From positions 1 through 64,000 of the forward strand of contig NZ_JARZAI010000030.1 in NCBI RefSeq assembly GCF_029893355.1: 64,000 bases of DNA, in the 5' to 3' direction. The notes under the pieces were generated by a model, which did not search any database, was not told where the DNA came from, and saw only the letters and a list, made by a program, of their open reading frames with translations. Of the stretch, positions 33,107-42,440 are shown one piece after another; within the stretch, counting starts at the first letter, position 1; each line of letters starts with the position of its first letter. The position numbers and the translations under genes are program-made. The DNA is from Kitasatospora sp. MAA4. Its GTDB lineage: Bacteria > Actinomycetota > Actinomycetes > Streptomycetales > Streptomycetaceae.

Positions 33107-34582
33107 ATGCCCAGGAACGTGCCCAGGAAAGCCGCTGCCGCCGCCGTACGCCGCCGCGCCGAAGAGCCGCAGCCGCCCCGCCACCACCCGGAGGTCGTGC
33201 GGCGGACCCCGGCGGAGCGGGTGGCGCTCGGCCGGGCGGCCCGGTCCCGGGCACCGCGCAGCAGCCACGCCGAGTACGAGCCCGCGGCCGACCGGCCCGA
33301 CCCGGTGGCGGTGATCGAGCGCCAGTCGGCGGCCCGGCTGCCCGAGCTGGTCCCGATCCGCTACGGGCGGATGACGGAGTCGCCGTTCCGCTTCTACCGC
33401 GGCGCCGCCGCGATCATGGCGGGCGACCTCGCCGCGACACCCGACTCGGGCATCACCGCCCAGCTCTGCGGCGACGCCCATCTGCTCAACTTCCGTCTGC
33501 TGGCCTCCCCGGAGCGCCGGCTGATGTTCGACATCAACGACTTCGACGAGACGCTGCCCGGCCCGTGGGAGTGGGACGTCAAGCGGCTCGCCGCCAGCCT
33601 GGTGATCGCCGGCCGGGAGAACGGCTTCACCGCCCGGCAGCGCTCCGCGATCGTCCGGGCCACCGTCCGGGCCTACCGCGAGCGGATGCGCGGCTACGCC
33701 GGCCTGCGCAACCTGGAGGTCTGGTACGACAGCATCGACATCGGGCTGCTCCAGGCGCAGGCCGCCCGGCTGCTGGACAAGCGCGGGCAGCGCAAGTTGG
33801 CCTCGGGGGTCTCCAAGGCCCGCTCCCGGGACAACCTGCAGGCGTTCTCCAAGCTCACCCGCGAGGTCGACGGTGAGCACCGGATCGCCGCCGCGCCGCC
33901 GCTGATCGTCCCGATCGGCGACCTGCTCCCGGACGTCGAGCGCGGGGCGCTGATGGCCGAGCTCGGCGACCTGCTCGACCGGTACGGCCGGACCCTCGCC
34001 TCGGACCGCCGCTGCCTGCTGGAGAGCTTCCGGCTGGTCGACATGGCCCGCAAGGTGGTCGGGGTCGGCAGCGTCGGCACCCGCTGCTGGATCGCCCTGC
34101 TGCTCGGCCGGGACGGCCGCGACCCGCTGATCCTGCAGGTCAAGGAGGCGGACGAGTCGGTGCTGGCGGCGCACACCGGCCCCAGCGAGTACGGCAACCA
34201 GGGCGAGCGGGTAGTCGGCGGTCAGCGGCTGATGCAGGCCGCCAGCGACATCTTCCTCGGCTGGGAGCGGGCCGACGGCGTCGACGGCCGCACCCGCGAC
34301 TTCTACGTCCGCCAACTGCGCGACTGGAAGGGCATCGCCGAGCCCGCGGAGATGGTCCCGCGCGGCATGCAGGCCTTCGGCGAGCTCTGCGGGGTCACGC
34401 TGGCCCGCGCGCACGCCAGGTCGGGCGACCGGATCGCGATCGCCGCCTACCTCGGCGGCGGCGACACCTTCGACCAGGCGCTGGCCCGCTTCGCCGAGCG
34501 GTACGCCGACCAGAACGAGCGCGACCACGCCTCCCTGCTGGACGCCGTCGCAACCGGCCGGGTCAGCGCGCAGTCGGCCTGA
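33107..34582 (+). CDS. DUF2252 domain-containing protein
   Basis: 491 aa. RYGRMTESPFRFYRGAAAIM, then QLCGDAHLLNFRLLASPERR and FDINDFDETLPGPWEWDVKR are the hallmark blocks of DUF2252, a family with a distant kinase-like fold (GDAHxxN and the DxNDFD segment resemble catalytic and metal loops of aminoglycoside-kinase-type enzymes). Substrate unknown. The basic Ala-rich head (MPRNVPRKAAAAAVRRR) is not conserved. ATG 33107 is preceded by AGGAAGG; the frame upstream is spurious. Stands alone between two terminators or gaps. Confidence 0.9.
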   Translation: MPRNVPRKAAAAAVRRRAEEPQPPRHHPEVVRRTPAERVALGRAARSRAPRSSHAEYEPAADRPDPVAVIERQSAARLPELVPIRYGRMTESPFRFYRGAAAIMAGDLAATPDSGITAQLCGDAHLLNFRLLASPERRLMFDINDFDETLPGPWEWDVKRLAASLVIAGRENGFTARQRSAIVRATVRAYRERMRGYAGLRNLEVWYDSIDIGLLQAQAARLLDKRGQRKLASGVSKARSRDNLQAFSKLTREVDGEHRIAAAPPLIVPIGDLLPDVERGALMAELGDLLDRYGRTLASDRRCLLESFRLVDMARKVVGVGSVGTRCWIALLLGRDGRDPLILQVKEADESVLAAHTGPSEYGNQGERVVGGQRLMQAASDIFLGWERADGVDGRTRDFYVRQLRDWKGIAEPAEMVPRGMQAFGELCGVTLARAHARSGDRIAIAAYLGGGDTFDQALARFAERYADQNERDHASLLDAVATGRVSAQSA

Positions 34583-34679
34583 GGCAGCACGCAGAAAGTC
34601 GCGCTTTGCTCTCTCCGCCCCTGCCTGGAAGGATTCCTGACGGCTCGTCATGCCGGGAGCCGAGGGGCGGGAGTGGCAG

Positions 34680-35156
34680 ATGGGTCGATTCGAGCCGCAG
34701 GGCGGCGAGCACGGTGGCGAGCACAGCGGCGGCCGGCAGGTGACGCGGCAGGAGGTGGAGGCGTTCACCGCGCACCTGTGCGCACTGCTCGGCACCGACC
34801 GGAGCAGGACCGCGGCCCGCGAACTGGCCGACTGGCTCGGCAGCACCGGCCTCCCGGGCACCCTGCTGCTGGCCTGCCACACCGCCACGGCCGTCGCAGC
34901 GGCAACGGTCGCCCGGTCCGTCCCGATGGCCGAACTGGGCGGTGCCATGCCGATCGCCGACGCGCCGCTGCTGCTGCTCCTGGACGGCGCCGCGGACGCC
35001 GAGTCCCTCGTCCAGGCGGCACTGCGAGCGCGCGACGCGAAGCCGTCGCCGGACGACCTGGCGTTCCTCCAGGACACCGAGCGGGCCGTGTTCAGCCTGC
35101 TCTACCTGCTGCAGTGCCTGGCCGCGGTGCGCGCGGCCGTCGGGGAGACACCCTGA
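34680..35156 (+). CDS. Hypothetical actinobacterial protein
   Basis: 158 aa, mostly helical, Ala/Leu-rich. A Gly/His-rich head is followed by VTRQEVEAFTAHLCALLGTD and two hydrophobic stretches (LLLACHTATAVAAATVA and APLLLLLDGA) that could be buried helices rather than membrane spans. No motif recognised. I chose ATG 34680 because GGAG lies 6-7 nt upstream; ATG 34650 gives 10 extra residues without SD. Neighbours give no hint of function. Confidence 0.65.
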   Translation: MGRFEPQGGEHGGEHSGGRQVTRQEVEAFTAHLCALLGTDRSRTAARELADWLGSTGLPGTLLLACHTATAVAAATVARSVPMAELGGAMPIADAPLLLLLDGAADAESLVQAALRARDAKPSPDDLAFLQDTERAVFSLLYLLQCLAAVRAAVGETP

Positions 35157-35336
35157 CGAGTCCCTCCGGTGGCCCAGCGGTGCGTGTCACGGGGCGGGCG
35201 GCACGGCCGGGGGCGGCACAGTTACCCGCGGGGCGGCCGGTGCGTGCAAGGGTCGAACGCTCACCCGTATTCTGACCTACCGCAAGCACCTCGTTCCACC
35301 CTGCCGCAGTCTTCCCCGCCACGAACCGGACGTCCC

Positions 35337-36827
35337 ATGACAGTGCTTCATGTGCAGAACGCTGATGTACCGCCCCAGGACCGCTCGACCGGTCCCGCTC
35401 CCGACCACGGACCGGACGTCCGTGAGGACCTGCTCAGGTTCGCCGAGTTGGGCGGATTCACCCTCGCCGCCGACACCCACGCCTGGTACGCCGCAATCGA
35501 CACGGTCACCGGCCCCGAGGAGGCCCGGGCCGCGTCGACCGTCCTCGCCGAGGTGCGCGGCGGCGGCCTGAGCGGTGCGCAGGACGCCGCGACCCGGCTC
35601 GTCGCCGGGTCGGACCTGCGCGAACCGGCCACCCTCACCGAGGCGAACGCCCTGATCGGCCTCGGACGCCGACTCCAGGACACCGCCGTGACGCTCGGCT
35701 CCGGCGCGTACGTGGAGGACCTCGACGCCCTGGCGGCGGCGACCGCGAGCAGCGCCTGGCGCAAGGAGCGCGGGCTGAAGCTCTCCTGGGGACGCCGCCG
35801 CAAGCTGCGCTCCCAGGCCCGCCTCCTGGCCGTCGCGGACCGCCCGCGCCGCGACGCGCTGCACGCGGCGCTGGTCGCGGCCGCGGCCGAGCGCACCGAC
35901 TGGGCGGCACTGGCCATGTCCGGCGCGGCCTCGGTCGTCCGGCCGCTCGACGGCACGCAGCTGGAGGCCACCGCGCAGTCGGTCGAGGCGCTGGCCGGCG
36001 CGCTGCGCGAACTCGGCCGCCTGCTGCCCGACCACGACCTGACGGCGCTGCCGTTCGCGGACCTCGCGGACCTGGTGGACCGGCTGGCCGCGGACGAGGG
36101 GACGCTCTACCGGCTCTCCGAACTCCGCACCCTGCGCGCGAGCCTGGAGGCCGCCGGCCTGGCCGACCTGCTCGCCGACCTCACCACCGCCCACGCCGAC
36201 CGCACCGCGACGGAGGCGGCCTACCGCCGCCACACGGGCGAGGCCGAGGCGGCGGAGCCGGCGGAGGAGGTTGTCGCTGCGGTCGAGGCCGAGGCTGCGG
36301 TCGAGCCCGAGGTTGAGGCTGCGGTCGAGGCCGAGGCCGAGATCGAGGTTGAGGCTGAGGCCGGCACCGAGGCGGAGACCGCGTGGCAGGCCCTGGCCGC
36401 CGGCCCGCGCGAGGCACTCGACAACGAGCCGACGCCGGAGCCGGAGCCCGCGCCCGAGCTCGAGCCCGTCGCCGTGGTTGAGCCCGAGCCCGAGCCCGAG
36501 CCCGTCGCGGAGCCCGAGCCCGAGCCCGTCGCCGTCGCCGTAGTCGAGCCTGCCCCCGAGGCGGCGGCCCCCGCCCCCGAGGCCCCCGCCCCCGCCCCCG
36601 CCAAGCGTTCGCGTCGTCCGCGCAAGCCCGACCTCACCCCGGGCCGTCCGGTCACCGCCTACACGCCCGCCGAACTCCTCGCCCTGGTCCGCTGGATCGA
36701 CGGCGACGCCGTCGAGCGCACCGACGACGAGCTGCTCCGCGCCGCGATGAAGGAGCTCGGCTTCGCCCGCATGGGCCCGAGGATCAAGGACGCCCTCGGC
36801 GCGGCCGTCACCGAGGCCCGCCTGTAG
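35337..36827 (+). CDS. Acidic-repeat protein with a helicase-associated C-terminal module
   Basis: 496 aa in three zones. About 1-300: an Ala/Leu-rich all-helical region with KLSWGRRRKLRSQARLL in its middle. About 303-430: an extreme low-complexity tract of Glu, Ala, Val and Pro with EPEPEPEP-type repeats and AEAEIEVEAEA, ending in PAPAPAKRSRRPRKP, a basic patch. The last 60 residues (YTPAELLALVRWIDGDAVER, then DDELLRAAMKELGFARMGPR) resemble a module usually found at the end of large superfamily 1 helicases or restriction-like proteins in actinobacteria. A DNA-related adaptor is a guess. ATG 35337 has no strong SD; the upstream frame is not convincing. Confidence 0.78.
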   Translation: MTVLHVQNADVPPQDRSTGPAPDHGPDVREDLLRFAELGGFTLAADTHAWYAAIDTVTGPEEARAASTVLAEVRGGGLSGAQDAATRLVAGSDLREPATLTEANALIGLGRRLQDTAVTLGSGAYVEDLDALAAATASSAWRKERGLKLSWGRRRKLRSQARLLAVADRPRRDALHAALVAAAAERTDWAALAMSGAASVVRPLDGTQLEATAQSVEALAGALRELGRLLPDHDLTALPFADLADLVDRLAADEGTLYRLSELRTLRASLEAAGLADLLADLTTAHADRTATEAAYRRHTGEAEAAEPAEEVVAAVEAEAAVEPEVEAAVEAEAEIEVEAEAGTEAETAWQALAAGPREALDNEPTPEPEPAPELEPVAVVEPEPEPEPVAEPEPEPVAVAVVEPAPEAAAPAPEAPAPAPAKRSRRPRKPDLTPGRPVTAYTPAELLALVRWIDGDAVERTDDELLRAAMKELGFARMGPRIKDALGAAVTEARL

Positions 36828-36851
36828 AGCAGCAACCGCACAACCCAGCAG

Positions 36852-36904
36852 ACGCCGGGGCCCGGACCCGAGGAGAGCATCCTCAGGTCCGGGCCCCGGC
36901 GTCT
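36852..36904. terminator. Bidirectional terminator between convergent genes
   Basis: Perfect 18-bp outer stem (36852-36869 with 36887-36904) plus a short inner GAGG/CCTC stem. It lies between the plus-strand acidic-repeat gene (stop 36827) and the minus-strand penicillin-binding protein gene (stop 36928) and can serve both. Confidence 0.88.
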
Positions 36905-36927
36905 CAAGGCTCCACTCCGGCGGCCGG

Positions 36928-38973
36928 CTACGGCAGCGGCACCGAGGTCAGCGGGCTCGGCGGGGTGCCCTTGAGCAGGCCACTGATCGCGTCACGCCAG
37001 ATCGGGCCGGCGAGGGTCCCGCCGAAGGCCTGGTCGACGCGCTGGCCGCCGATCCGCTGGCCGTCCAGCGAGCTCGTCCCGTCGGTGTTGCCGACCACCG
37101 TGGCGCCGGCGGCCTCGGGCGTGTAGCCGATGAACCAGACCTGGTTGCCGTTGTTGGTGGTACCGGTCTTGCCGGCGCTGTCGCGGTCGGTCAGGCCGGC
37201 CGTGCTGCCGGTGCCGTCCTGGACCACGCCCATCAGCATGGTGGTGATCTCGTCCGCGGTGGTCGTCGACATCGCCTGGGTGCAGCCGGCCTGCGGGACG
37301 GCGATCGGCTTGCCGTCCGAGGTGGTCACCGAGTCGATCGCGGTCGGCGCGCAGTAGGTGCCGTGCGCCGCGAAGGTGGCGTAGACGTTGGCCATCTCCA
37401 GCGGGGTCAGGTCGTTGCTGCCGAGGGTCATCGACTGCACGACCGACAGCGGCTCGCCGCCCGCCTGCTGGGTGATGCCGAGCTTGTTGGTCATCTGCGC
37501 GACGTTGCACAGTCCGGCGTCCGCCTCCAGCGAGGCGAAGTAGGTGTTCACCGACTGCGCCATCGCCGGGGCCATGCTGAACGGGCCGACCAGCGAGGTC
37601 GAGTCGTTGTGCACGGTGTCGGTCGAGGTGACCTTCTGGCCGGAGCAGCTCCGCATGGCCGGCCACGGCATGCTGTACGGCGAGGGGTACGTCTGGGACG
37701 GCGTGATGCCGTTCTCCAGCGCCGCCGCCGCCACGATCGGCTTGAACGTCGAGCCGGTCGGGAAGCCGAGGCCGCCGCCCATCGACTTGCCGACGTTCAG
37801 GTTGATCTGGGTCTGGTTGGCGTTGACCCCGTACGGCCGGCTCTGGCCCATCGCGAGGATCTTGCCGGTGCCCGGCTGCACCACGCTCATCGCGGTGGCG
37901 GCCTTGTCGCTCGCGTAGACGTGCTTGGTCACCGAGGTCTGGAGCGCGGCCTGCGCCTTGGGGTCGAGCGTGGTGTGGATCTGCAGGCCGCCGCGCGACC
38001 ACAGCGCCTGGCGCTCGGCGGTGCTGGCGCCGAAGGCGGGGTCGCTGGTCACCACGTTCTTCACGTAGTCGCAGAAGAAGCCCTCGCCCTGCTGCGCGGT
38101 GATGCAGCCCTGCTGCGGGCGGCTGACGTTGAGCGTGACGGGGGTGGCGATCGCCTGGTCGGCCTGGGCCTGGGTGACGGTCCCGTACTGGGCCATCTTC
38201 TTCAGCACGGTGTCGCGCCGCTCCTTGGCGGCCTTCGGGTTGGCGATCGGGTCGTAGCCGCTCGGCGACTGCACCAGGCCGGCCAGCAGGGCGGCCTGCG
38301 GCAGCGAGAGGTCCTTGGCGTGGACGCTGAAGTAGCGCTCGGAGGCCGCCTCGACCCCGTAGGCCTGCTCGCCCATGAACGTGATGTTCAGGTAGTTCGT
38401 GATGATCTGGTCCTTGGTGAGCGTCTGCTCGACCTGGATCGCGTACTTCATTTCCTTGATCTTGCGGCCGACCGTCTGGGCCTGGGCCGCGAGCACCGCC
38501 GCCTGGTCGTCGCCGGCCTGGTCGACGAAGACGTTCTTCACGTACTGCTGGGTCAGCGTCGAGGCGCCCTGGGTGCCGCTGCCGGAGGCGTTGTTGCCGA
38601 TCGCCCGCGCGATGCCCTTGGGGTCGATCGCGCCGTGCTGGTAGAAGCGGTTGTCCTCGATGTCCACCAGGGCGGACTTCATGATCGGCGCTATCTGGTC
38701 GCTCGGCACGACGGTGCGGTCGCGGTCGTAGACCGTGGCGATCACGCCGCCGTCGGCGTCGTAGATGGTCGAGGCCTGCGAGAGCGGCGGGGCGGTGAAG
38801 TCGTCCGGCAGGCTGTTGAAGTCCTCGACGGCGCCCTTCGCGCCCAGACCTATGCCGGCCACAGCGGGCAGTGCGAGGCCCGCGGTGAGCACGCCGGCGA
38901 CCGTGGTGATGCTGATGAACAGCGCGGTCAGCCTGGTCTTGTGTACGAAGGATCCGGTGTTCGACGTAGGCAT
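36928..38973 (-). CDS. Class A penicillin-binding protein (transglycosylase/transpeptidase)
   Basis: 681 aa, membrane-anchored by one N-terminal helix (about 15-40). GT51 glycosyltransferase domain (about 65-240): catalytic Glu in DIEDNRFYQHGAID, then GASTLTQQYVKNVF and KIKEMKYAIQVEQTLTKDQI. Transpeptidase domain (about 335-640): active Ser in GSTFKPIVAAAAL (SxxK), SVN in AQSVNTYFASLE, KTGTT near the end. It polymerises and cross-links peptidoglycan outside the membrane. No PASTA domains, and the Pro-rich tail usual in actinobacterial homologues is short. ATG 38973 with AAGG upstream. Confidence 0.95.
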   Translation of the reverse strand: MPTSNTGSFVHKTRLTALFISITTVAGVLTAGLALPAVAGIGLGAKGAVEDFNSLPDDFTAPPLSQASTIYDADGGVIATVYDRDRTVVPSDQIAPIMKSALVDIEDNRFYQHGAIDPKGIARAIGNNASGSGTQGASTLTQQYVKNVFVDQAGDDQAAVLAAQAQTVGRKIKEMKYAIQVEQTLTKDQIITNYLNITFMGEQAYGVEAASERYFSVHAKDLSLPQAALLAGLVQSPSGYDPIANPKAAKERRDTVLKKMAQYGTVTQAQADQAIATPVTLNVSRPQQGCITAQQGEGFFCDYVKNVVTSDPAFGASTAERQALWSRGGLQIHTTLDPKAQAALQTSVTKHVYASDKAATAMSVVQPGTGKILAMGQSRPYGVNANQTQINLNVGKSMGGGLGFPTGSTFKPIVAAAALENGITPSQTYPSPYSMPWPAMRSCSGQKVTSTDTVHNDSTSLVGPFSMAPAMAQSVNTYFASLEADAGLCNVAQMTNKLGITQQAGGEPLSVVQSMTLGSNDLTPLEMANVYATFAAHGTYCAPTAIDSVTTSDGKPIAVPQAGCTQAMSTTTADEITTMLMGVVQDGTGSTAGLTDRDSAGKTGTTNNGNQVWFIGYTPEAAGATVVGNTDGTSSLDGQRIGGQRVDQAFGGTLAGPIWRDAISGLLKGTPPSPLTSVPLP

Positions 38974-39081
38974 GCCTTAGACCATAAGCATGCAAGATGA
39001 GTAAATCGGACCAATCGCCGCCCTTCTTCTGTCACAGAAGTGCGACAAAGTGCGTCCACGTACCGATCGGGCATGCCGATG

Positions 39082-39106
39082 CCCGCGCGGAGCCCCCTCG
39101 CGCGGG
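39082..39106 (-). terminator. Hairpin after the 63-aa protein gene
   Basis: CCCGCGCG (39082-39089) pairs with CGCGCGGG (39099-39106), a perfect 8-bp stem with 9-nt loop, 15 bp beyond the minus-strand stop at 39122 and about 110 bp upstream of the penicillin-binding protein start. Confidence 0.65.
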
Positions 39107-39121
39107 TGACCGGGTCGCCGG

Positions 39122-39313
39122 TTACGGCAGCACGCGCTCGACGGCCACGGCGCCGTCCCGCTCCAGCGCCTTGCGGGCCTTCTCCACGCGTTCCGGGGTG
39201 ACGTCCCGGCCGGAGGCCATCACGAGGTCCTCGGGGTCGATCGGGTGCTCCGACCCGGTGTGCAGCAGACGGTCGGGGGTGGGCAACGACTCACTGTCGA
39301 CGGACTCGCTCAT
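39122..39313 (-). CDS. Small conserved protein, 63 aa
   Basis: MSESVDSESLPTPDRLLHTG, then HPIDPEDLVMASGRDVTPER and a Lys/Arg-Ala helix ending VERVLP. Hydrophilic, acidic first half and helical second half, no membrane segment. I recognise the type as a small protein widespread in streptomycetes, with no assigned role. ATG 39313 has GGAGG 7 nt upstream, which is decisive; the longer frame is not used. Upstream of and collinear with the penicillin-binding protein, but a hairpin separates them. Confidence 0.75.
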   Translation of the reverse strand: MSESVDSESLPTPDRLLHTGSEHPIDPEDLVMASGRDVTPERVEKARKALERDGAVAVERVLP

Positions 39314-39461
39314 GGGATGCCTCCATTGTCGTGGGGCTGCCGGCCGGACGGCCCTGCTCCCACGAGTGTGGAGCCGAAGGGGTGGCCCGCGCACCTGGAG
39401 GGTTCCCCGGATTGGCCGTCCGGGAGCGCCCCGGACGGCCCTACGTGCTTAACCTGCGGTC

Positions 39462-39812
39462 ATGACCAGCCACGATGTGACGTCCCGGGTCGGGGCGCGT
39501 TCCCGGGAGCAGGTTGAGAGCGCGCTCGCGCGCCTGGAGTACATCGGCGACCCCCCGTTCGAGCCGTCGCGCTTCCAACGGGGTTCGCTGGACGGCTACC
39601 TGTGGGCGCTGGGCCGCAGCTCGCTCGCGCCGGTGACCGACAGCCTGGCCACCGGGCCCGAGGGCCCCTGCCCGGCGCAGCTCGGCGCCGAGCAGCAGGC
39701 GGCCCAGGTCCGCCGGCAGGACGAGGCCGCGGACCTGGCCGACCGCGACTACGCCCGCGGCGTCCACGACGCGCTCGCCTGGGTCTCCGGCCGCAGCGAC
39801 GTCCAGCCCTGA
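39462..39812 (+). CDS. Hypothetical protein, 116 aa
   Basis: Hydrophilic, helical, with SREQVESALARLEYIGDPPF and FQRGSLDGYLWALGRSSLAP as its most structured blocks. The C-terminal half is Asp/Ala/Gln-rich (RRQDEAADLADRDYARGVHD). No family recognised, though the first half looks conserved. No SD precedes ATG 39462; TAACCT at 39449-39454 would place the transcription start at the AUG, so a leaderless mRNA is likely. Converges on the S9 peptidase gene with 4 bp between stops. Confidence 0.7.
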   Translation: MTSHDVTSRVGARSREQVESALARLEYIGDPPFEPSRFQRGSLDGYLWALGRSSLAPVTDSLATGPEGPCPAQLGAEQQAAQVRRQDEAADLADRDYARGVHDALAWVSGRSDVQP

Positions 39813-39816
39813 ACCG

Positions 39817-41916
39817 TCAGACCGAGGGGAGCGAGCGCCGGAGGAAGTCCAGCTGGTGTTCGAGCATGCGCTCGACGTCCGCGCCGGACGGGCCCGCGTG
39901 GCTCACCCCGCTGAGTGGCAGCACCTCGTGGGGTCGGCCCGCCGCCAGCAGGGCGGTGGAGAGGCGCAGCGTGTGCGCGGGGAAGACGTTGTCGTCCGCG
40001 AAGCCGTGCATCAGCAGCAGCGGCCTGGTCAGCAGCGGCGCCGCCGCCACCAGCGAGTCGCGCTCGTAGCGCTCGGGGTACTGGTCGGGGTGGCCCAGGT
40101 AGCGTTCGCGCCAGTGGGTGTCGTACATGAGCGGCTCGGTGGCCGGGGCGCCGGCGACGGCGGCGTGGAAGACGTCGGGGCGGTGCAGGACGGCGGTGAT
40201 CGCCAGCGAGGCGCCGAAGGACCAGCCGCGGACGGCGACCCGGGCGAGGTCGAGCTCGGGGTGGCGCTCGGCGGTCGCGTGCAGCGCGGCCACCTGGTCG
40301 TCCAGCACCGGGCGCAGGATGTCGCCGTGGATCTCGCGCTCCCAGCGCGGCCCGCGCCCGGGGGTGCCGGCGCCGTCCGTCACCAGGACCGCGAAGCCCT
40401 GCTCGGCGAACCACTGCGAGACGTGGCCCCAGGAACCCTGCTCGGCGGTGACCTTCTGCCCGCCGGGCCCGCCGTACGGGTCGAGCAGGACGGGCAGCGG
40501 GGCGTCGCCGGCTCGGTGCCAGGACGGCAGGAAGAGCATCGAGCGCAGCTCGCGCGGGCCGGCGCTGAACCGGGTGACCCGCAGGTCGAGCACGGGCCGC
40601 TCGGCGTGCGAGAGCGGCTGGACGGCGGGGCGCCCCGGGCGCAGCACGTCGACCCGGCGGCCGGGCCGGTCCGGCGTGCGCGCCACGTGCACCAGCGTGC
40701 CCGCGCGCCGCACTCCGGTGTGCATGCCCGGCTCGGTGCTCAGAGCGCGCACGCCCTCCTCGGGGTGGTAGCTCCACAGGTGGGATTCGGTCTGCTCCTC
40801 GGAGGCGGTGAAGAGCACGCCCTGGTCGTCGACACCGAGCACCGCGCGCAGCTGGAGGCCGGGCGGGGTGACCGGGACGCCGTCGACGGTCAGCCGGCGG
40901 GTGTCCTCGCGGTCGGCGCTGCCGAGCAGCGCGCCGGCGGCGGTGCGGGCGGGCAGGCCGGGCACCAGCTTGACCCAGTGCTCGTCGCGGGCCTCGCTCA
41001 GCTGCGCGGTCGAGCCGTCGGCCGGGTCGACGGCCAGTACCCGGACGGTGCGCTGGTCGCGGCTCTGCACGGCGGCGAACGGGCCGTGGGCGTCCCAGCC
41101 GGCCGCGGTCAGGTACTCGAAGGCCGAGGGGTCCCAGGCCACCGGCGTCCGCGCGCCGTCCAGGTCGGCGATCCAGAGCGAGACGTCGGCGTTGGCGCCG
41201 CCGGCGGCCGGGTAGCGCATGGCGCGCGGCGGCCGGGCCGGGTTGGCCGGGTCCGCGATGTACCAGAGCGTGACGGGGGACTCGTCGACCCGGGCGACCA
41301 GCAGGCGGCTGCCGTCCGGCGCCCACCAGTAGCCGCGGTGGCGGTCCATCGACTCGCCCGCGACGTGCTCGGGCAGTCCGAAGGCGACGTGCGGGCCGTC
41401 CGGGGCGGCGACCGCGCGGTCGCCCGTGCCGTCCGCCTCGATCACCCGCAGGGCGCCGGCGCTGACGTAGGCGATCCGGCTGCCGGTGGGGTCGGGGCGC
41501 GGATCGAGCACCGGGCTCTCGGCGGGCAGCCGGCGGGCCGCGCCGGTGGCGGTGTCGACGCTCCAGAGGTTGCCGGAGAGTGCGAAGACCGCCAGGCGGG
41601 CCGCCGCGTCGGTGGCGTACCCGACGATGCCGCTGGAGCGCTCCCGGCTGCGTTCGCGCCGGGTCCGCTCCTCATCGGAGAGCTGTTCCGCACCGCCGCT
41701 GAGCAGTTCCGCGGGGTCGACCAGCAGCCGTTCGGCCTCGGCGCCGGGGGCGGCGTCCAGGTCCAGCGCCCACAGGCAGCTCAGCGGATCGTCGCCGGCC
41801 CGGCTGCGCAGGAAGAGCACGGTGGCGCCGTCCGGCGCGATCGTGAAGTGGTCGGGTGCACCGAGAGTGAAGCGGCGGGTGCGGGCCAGCTGCTGGGGCA
41901 GGGTGATCGTCGACAT
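39817..41916 (-). CDS. S9-family prolyl oligopeptidase/dipeptidyl peptidase
   Basis: 699 aa. Beta-propeller N-terminal region (about 15-440) with repeats such as HFTIAPDGATVLFLRSR and GYWWAPDGSRLLVARVDES, then an alpha/beta hydrolase (about 480-697) with catalytic Ser in VRGWSFGASLA, Asp in LLMHGFADDNVFPA and His in SGVSHAGPS. No signal peptide, so it acts on peptides in the cytoplasm or is released without Sec. Typical of DPP-IV-like streptomycete enzymes. ATG 41916 preferred; GTG 41925 adds three residues. Confidence 0.92.
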   Translation of the reverse strand: MSTITLPQQLARTRRFTLGAPDHFTIAPDGATVLFLRSRAGDDPLSCLWALDLDAAPGAEAERLLVDPAELLSGGAEQLSDEERTRRERSRERSSGIVGYATDAAARLAVFALSGNLWSVDTATGAARRLPAESPVLDPRPDPTGSRIAYVSAGALRVIEADGTGDRAVAAPDGPHVAFGLPEHVAGESMDRHRGYWWAPDGSRLLVARVDESPVTLWYIADPANPARPPRAMRYPAAGGANADVSLWIADLDGARTPVAWDPSAFEYLTAAGWDAHGPFAAVQSRDQRTVRVLAVDPADGSTAQLSEARDEHWVKLVPGLPARTAAGALLGSADREDTRRLTVDGVPVTPPGLQLRAVLGVDDQGVLFTASEEQTESHLWSYHPEEGVRALSTEPGMHTGVRRAGTLVHVARTPDRPGRRVDVLRPGRPAVQPLSHAERPVLDLRVTRFSAGPRELRSMLFLPSWHRAGDAPLPVLLDPYGGPGGQKVTAEQGSWGHVSQWFAEQGFAVLVTDGAGTPGRGPRWEREIHGDILRPVLDDQVAALHATAERHPELDLARVAVRGWSFGASLAITAVLHRPDVFHAAVAGAPATEPLMYDTHWRERYLGHPDQYPERYERDSLVAAAPLLTRPLLLMHGFADDNVFPAHTLRLSTALLAAGRPHEVLPLSGVSHAGPSGADVERMLEHQLDFLRRSLPSV

Positions 41917-42152
41917 GCCTGACACCCTGTCATCTGGCTGTTCGCGGTTCGTCGGCGGGTTCGATCATCGCGCGGGGGCGCGAGGCTCGGAGTATGAAAA
42001 GGTGACCGGAAGGGTGGCAATCTGGCGGTCCGGGGTGCGGGCGGGCCGCGGCAGGGCCAGGCTGAGCGCATGGGCGGAGTCGAGCGGGCGCACAGGGTGA
42101 CCGGTCCCGGGTCCGCCCGAGACCCTGGAGACCTCCCCCTGGAGCTGACCCG

Positions 42153-42434
42153 ATGACCTCAGATCTGACGTCCCACCAGCTCACCGCCGCCCGGCCGCCG
42201 ATCCCGATCGACTACCACCCGATCGAGGGCCCGGCCCAGCGGCTGCTGGTCAGTGGCGAGCAGCTGCACGCCAACGCCTGCCTGCACTGCGGCAGCGACC
42301 AGCAGCAGCTGCTCACCGCCGGACACGCCTACACCCACGCGGGCGGCCTGGCCTGGGTGGTGGTGGCCTGCGCCGCGCACCTGGCCCGCAGCCATGAGCA
42401 CTCCCCGTCCGAGGCGCCGCCGCCCTCGGTCTGA
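42153..42434 (+). CDS. Small conserved protein with CxxC motif, 93 aa
   Basis: The centre holds QLHANACLHCGSDQQQLL, a C-x2-C knuckle with an early His and a later His-rich stretch (AGHAYTHAGG, ACAAHLARSHEHS), consistent with a single bound zinc or iron. Family not recognised, probably a small streptomycete zinc-ribbon protein. CTGGAG lies 8 nt before ATG 42153. A bidirectional terminator separates it from the convergent argS gene. Confidence 0.72.
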   Translation: MTSDLTSHQLTAARPPIPIDYHPIEGPAQRLLVSGEQLHANACLHCGSDQQQLLTAGHAYTHAGGLAWVVVACAAHLARSHEHSPSEAPPPSV

Positions 42435-42440
42435 GCACCC

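Noticed and set aside
31052..35077. A 1341-codon open frame on the minus strand
   Set aside because: It lies antisense to the lectin-phosphoesterase, DUF2252 and hypothetical genes, is low-complexity Gly/Val/Ala/Asp-rich and shows no domain. It is an artefact of GC-rich codon bias.
34673..35275. A 200-codon plus-strand frame overlapping the hypothetical gene
   Set aside because: Arg/Gly/Pro-rich out-of-frame translation of 34680-35156 running past its stop, with no independent support.
36240..36600. Tandem DNA repeat or CRISPR-like array
   Set aside because: The repetition reflects Glu-Pro and Glu-Ala codons in frame within a protein gene; there are no spacers or constant repeats.
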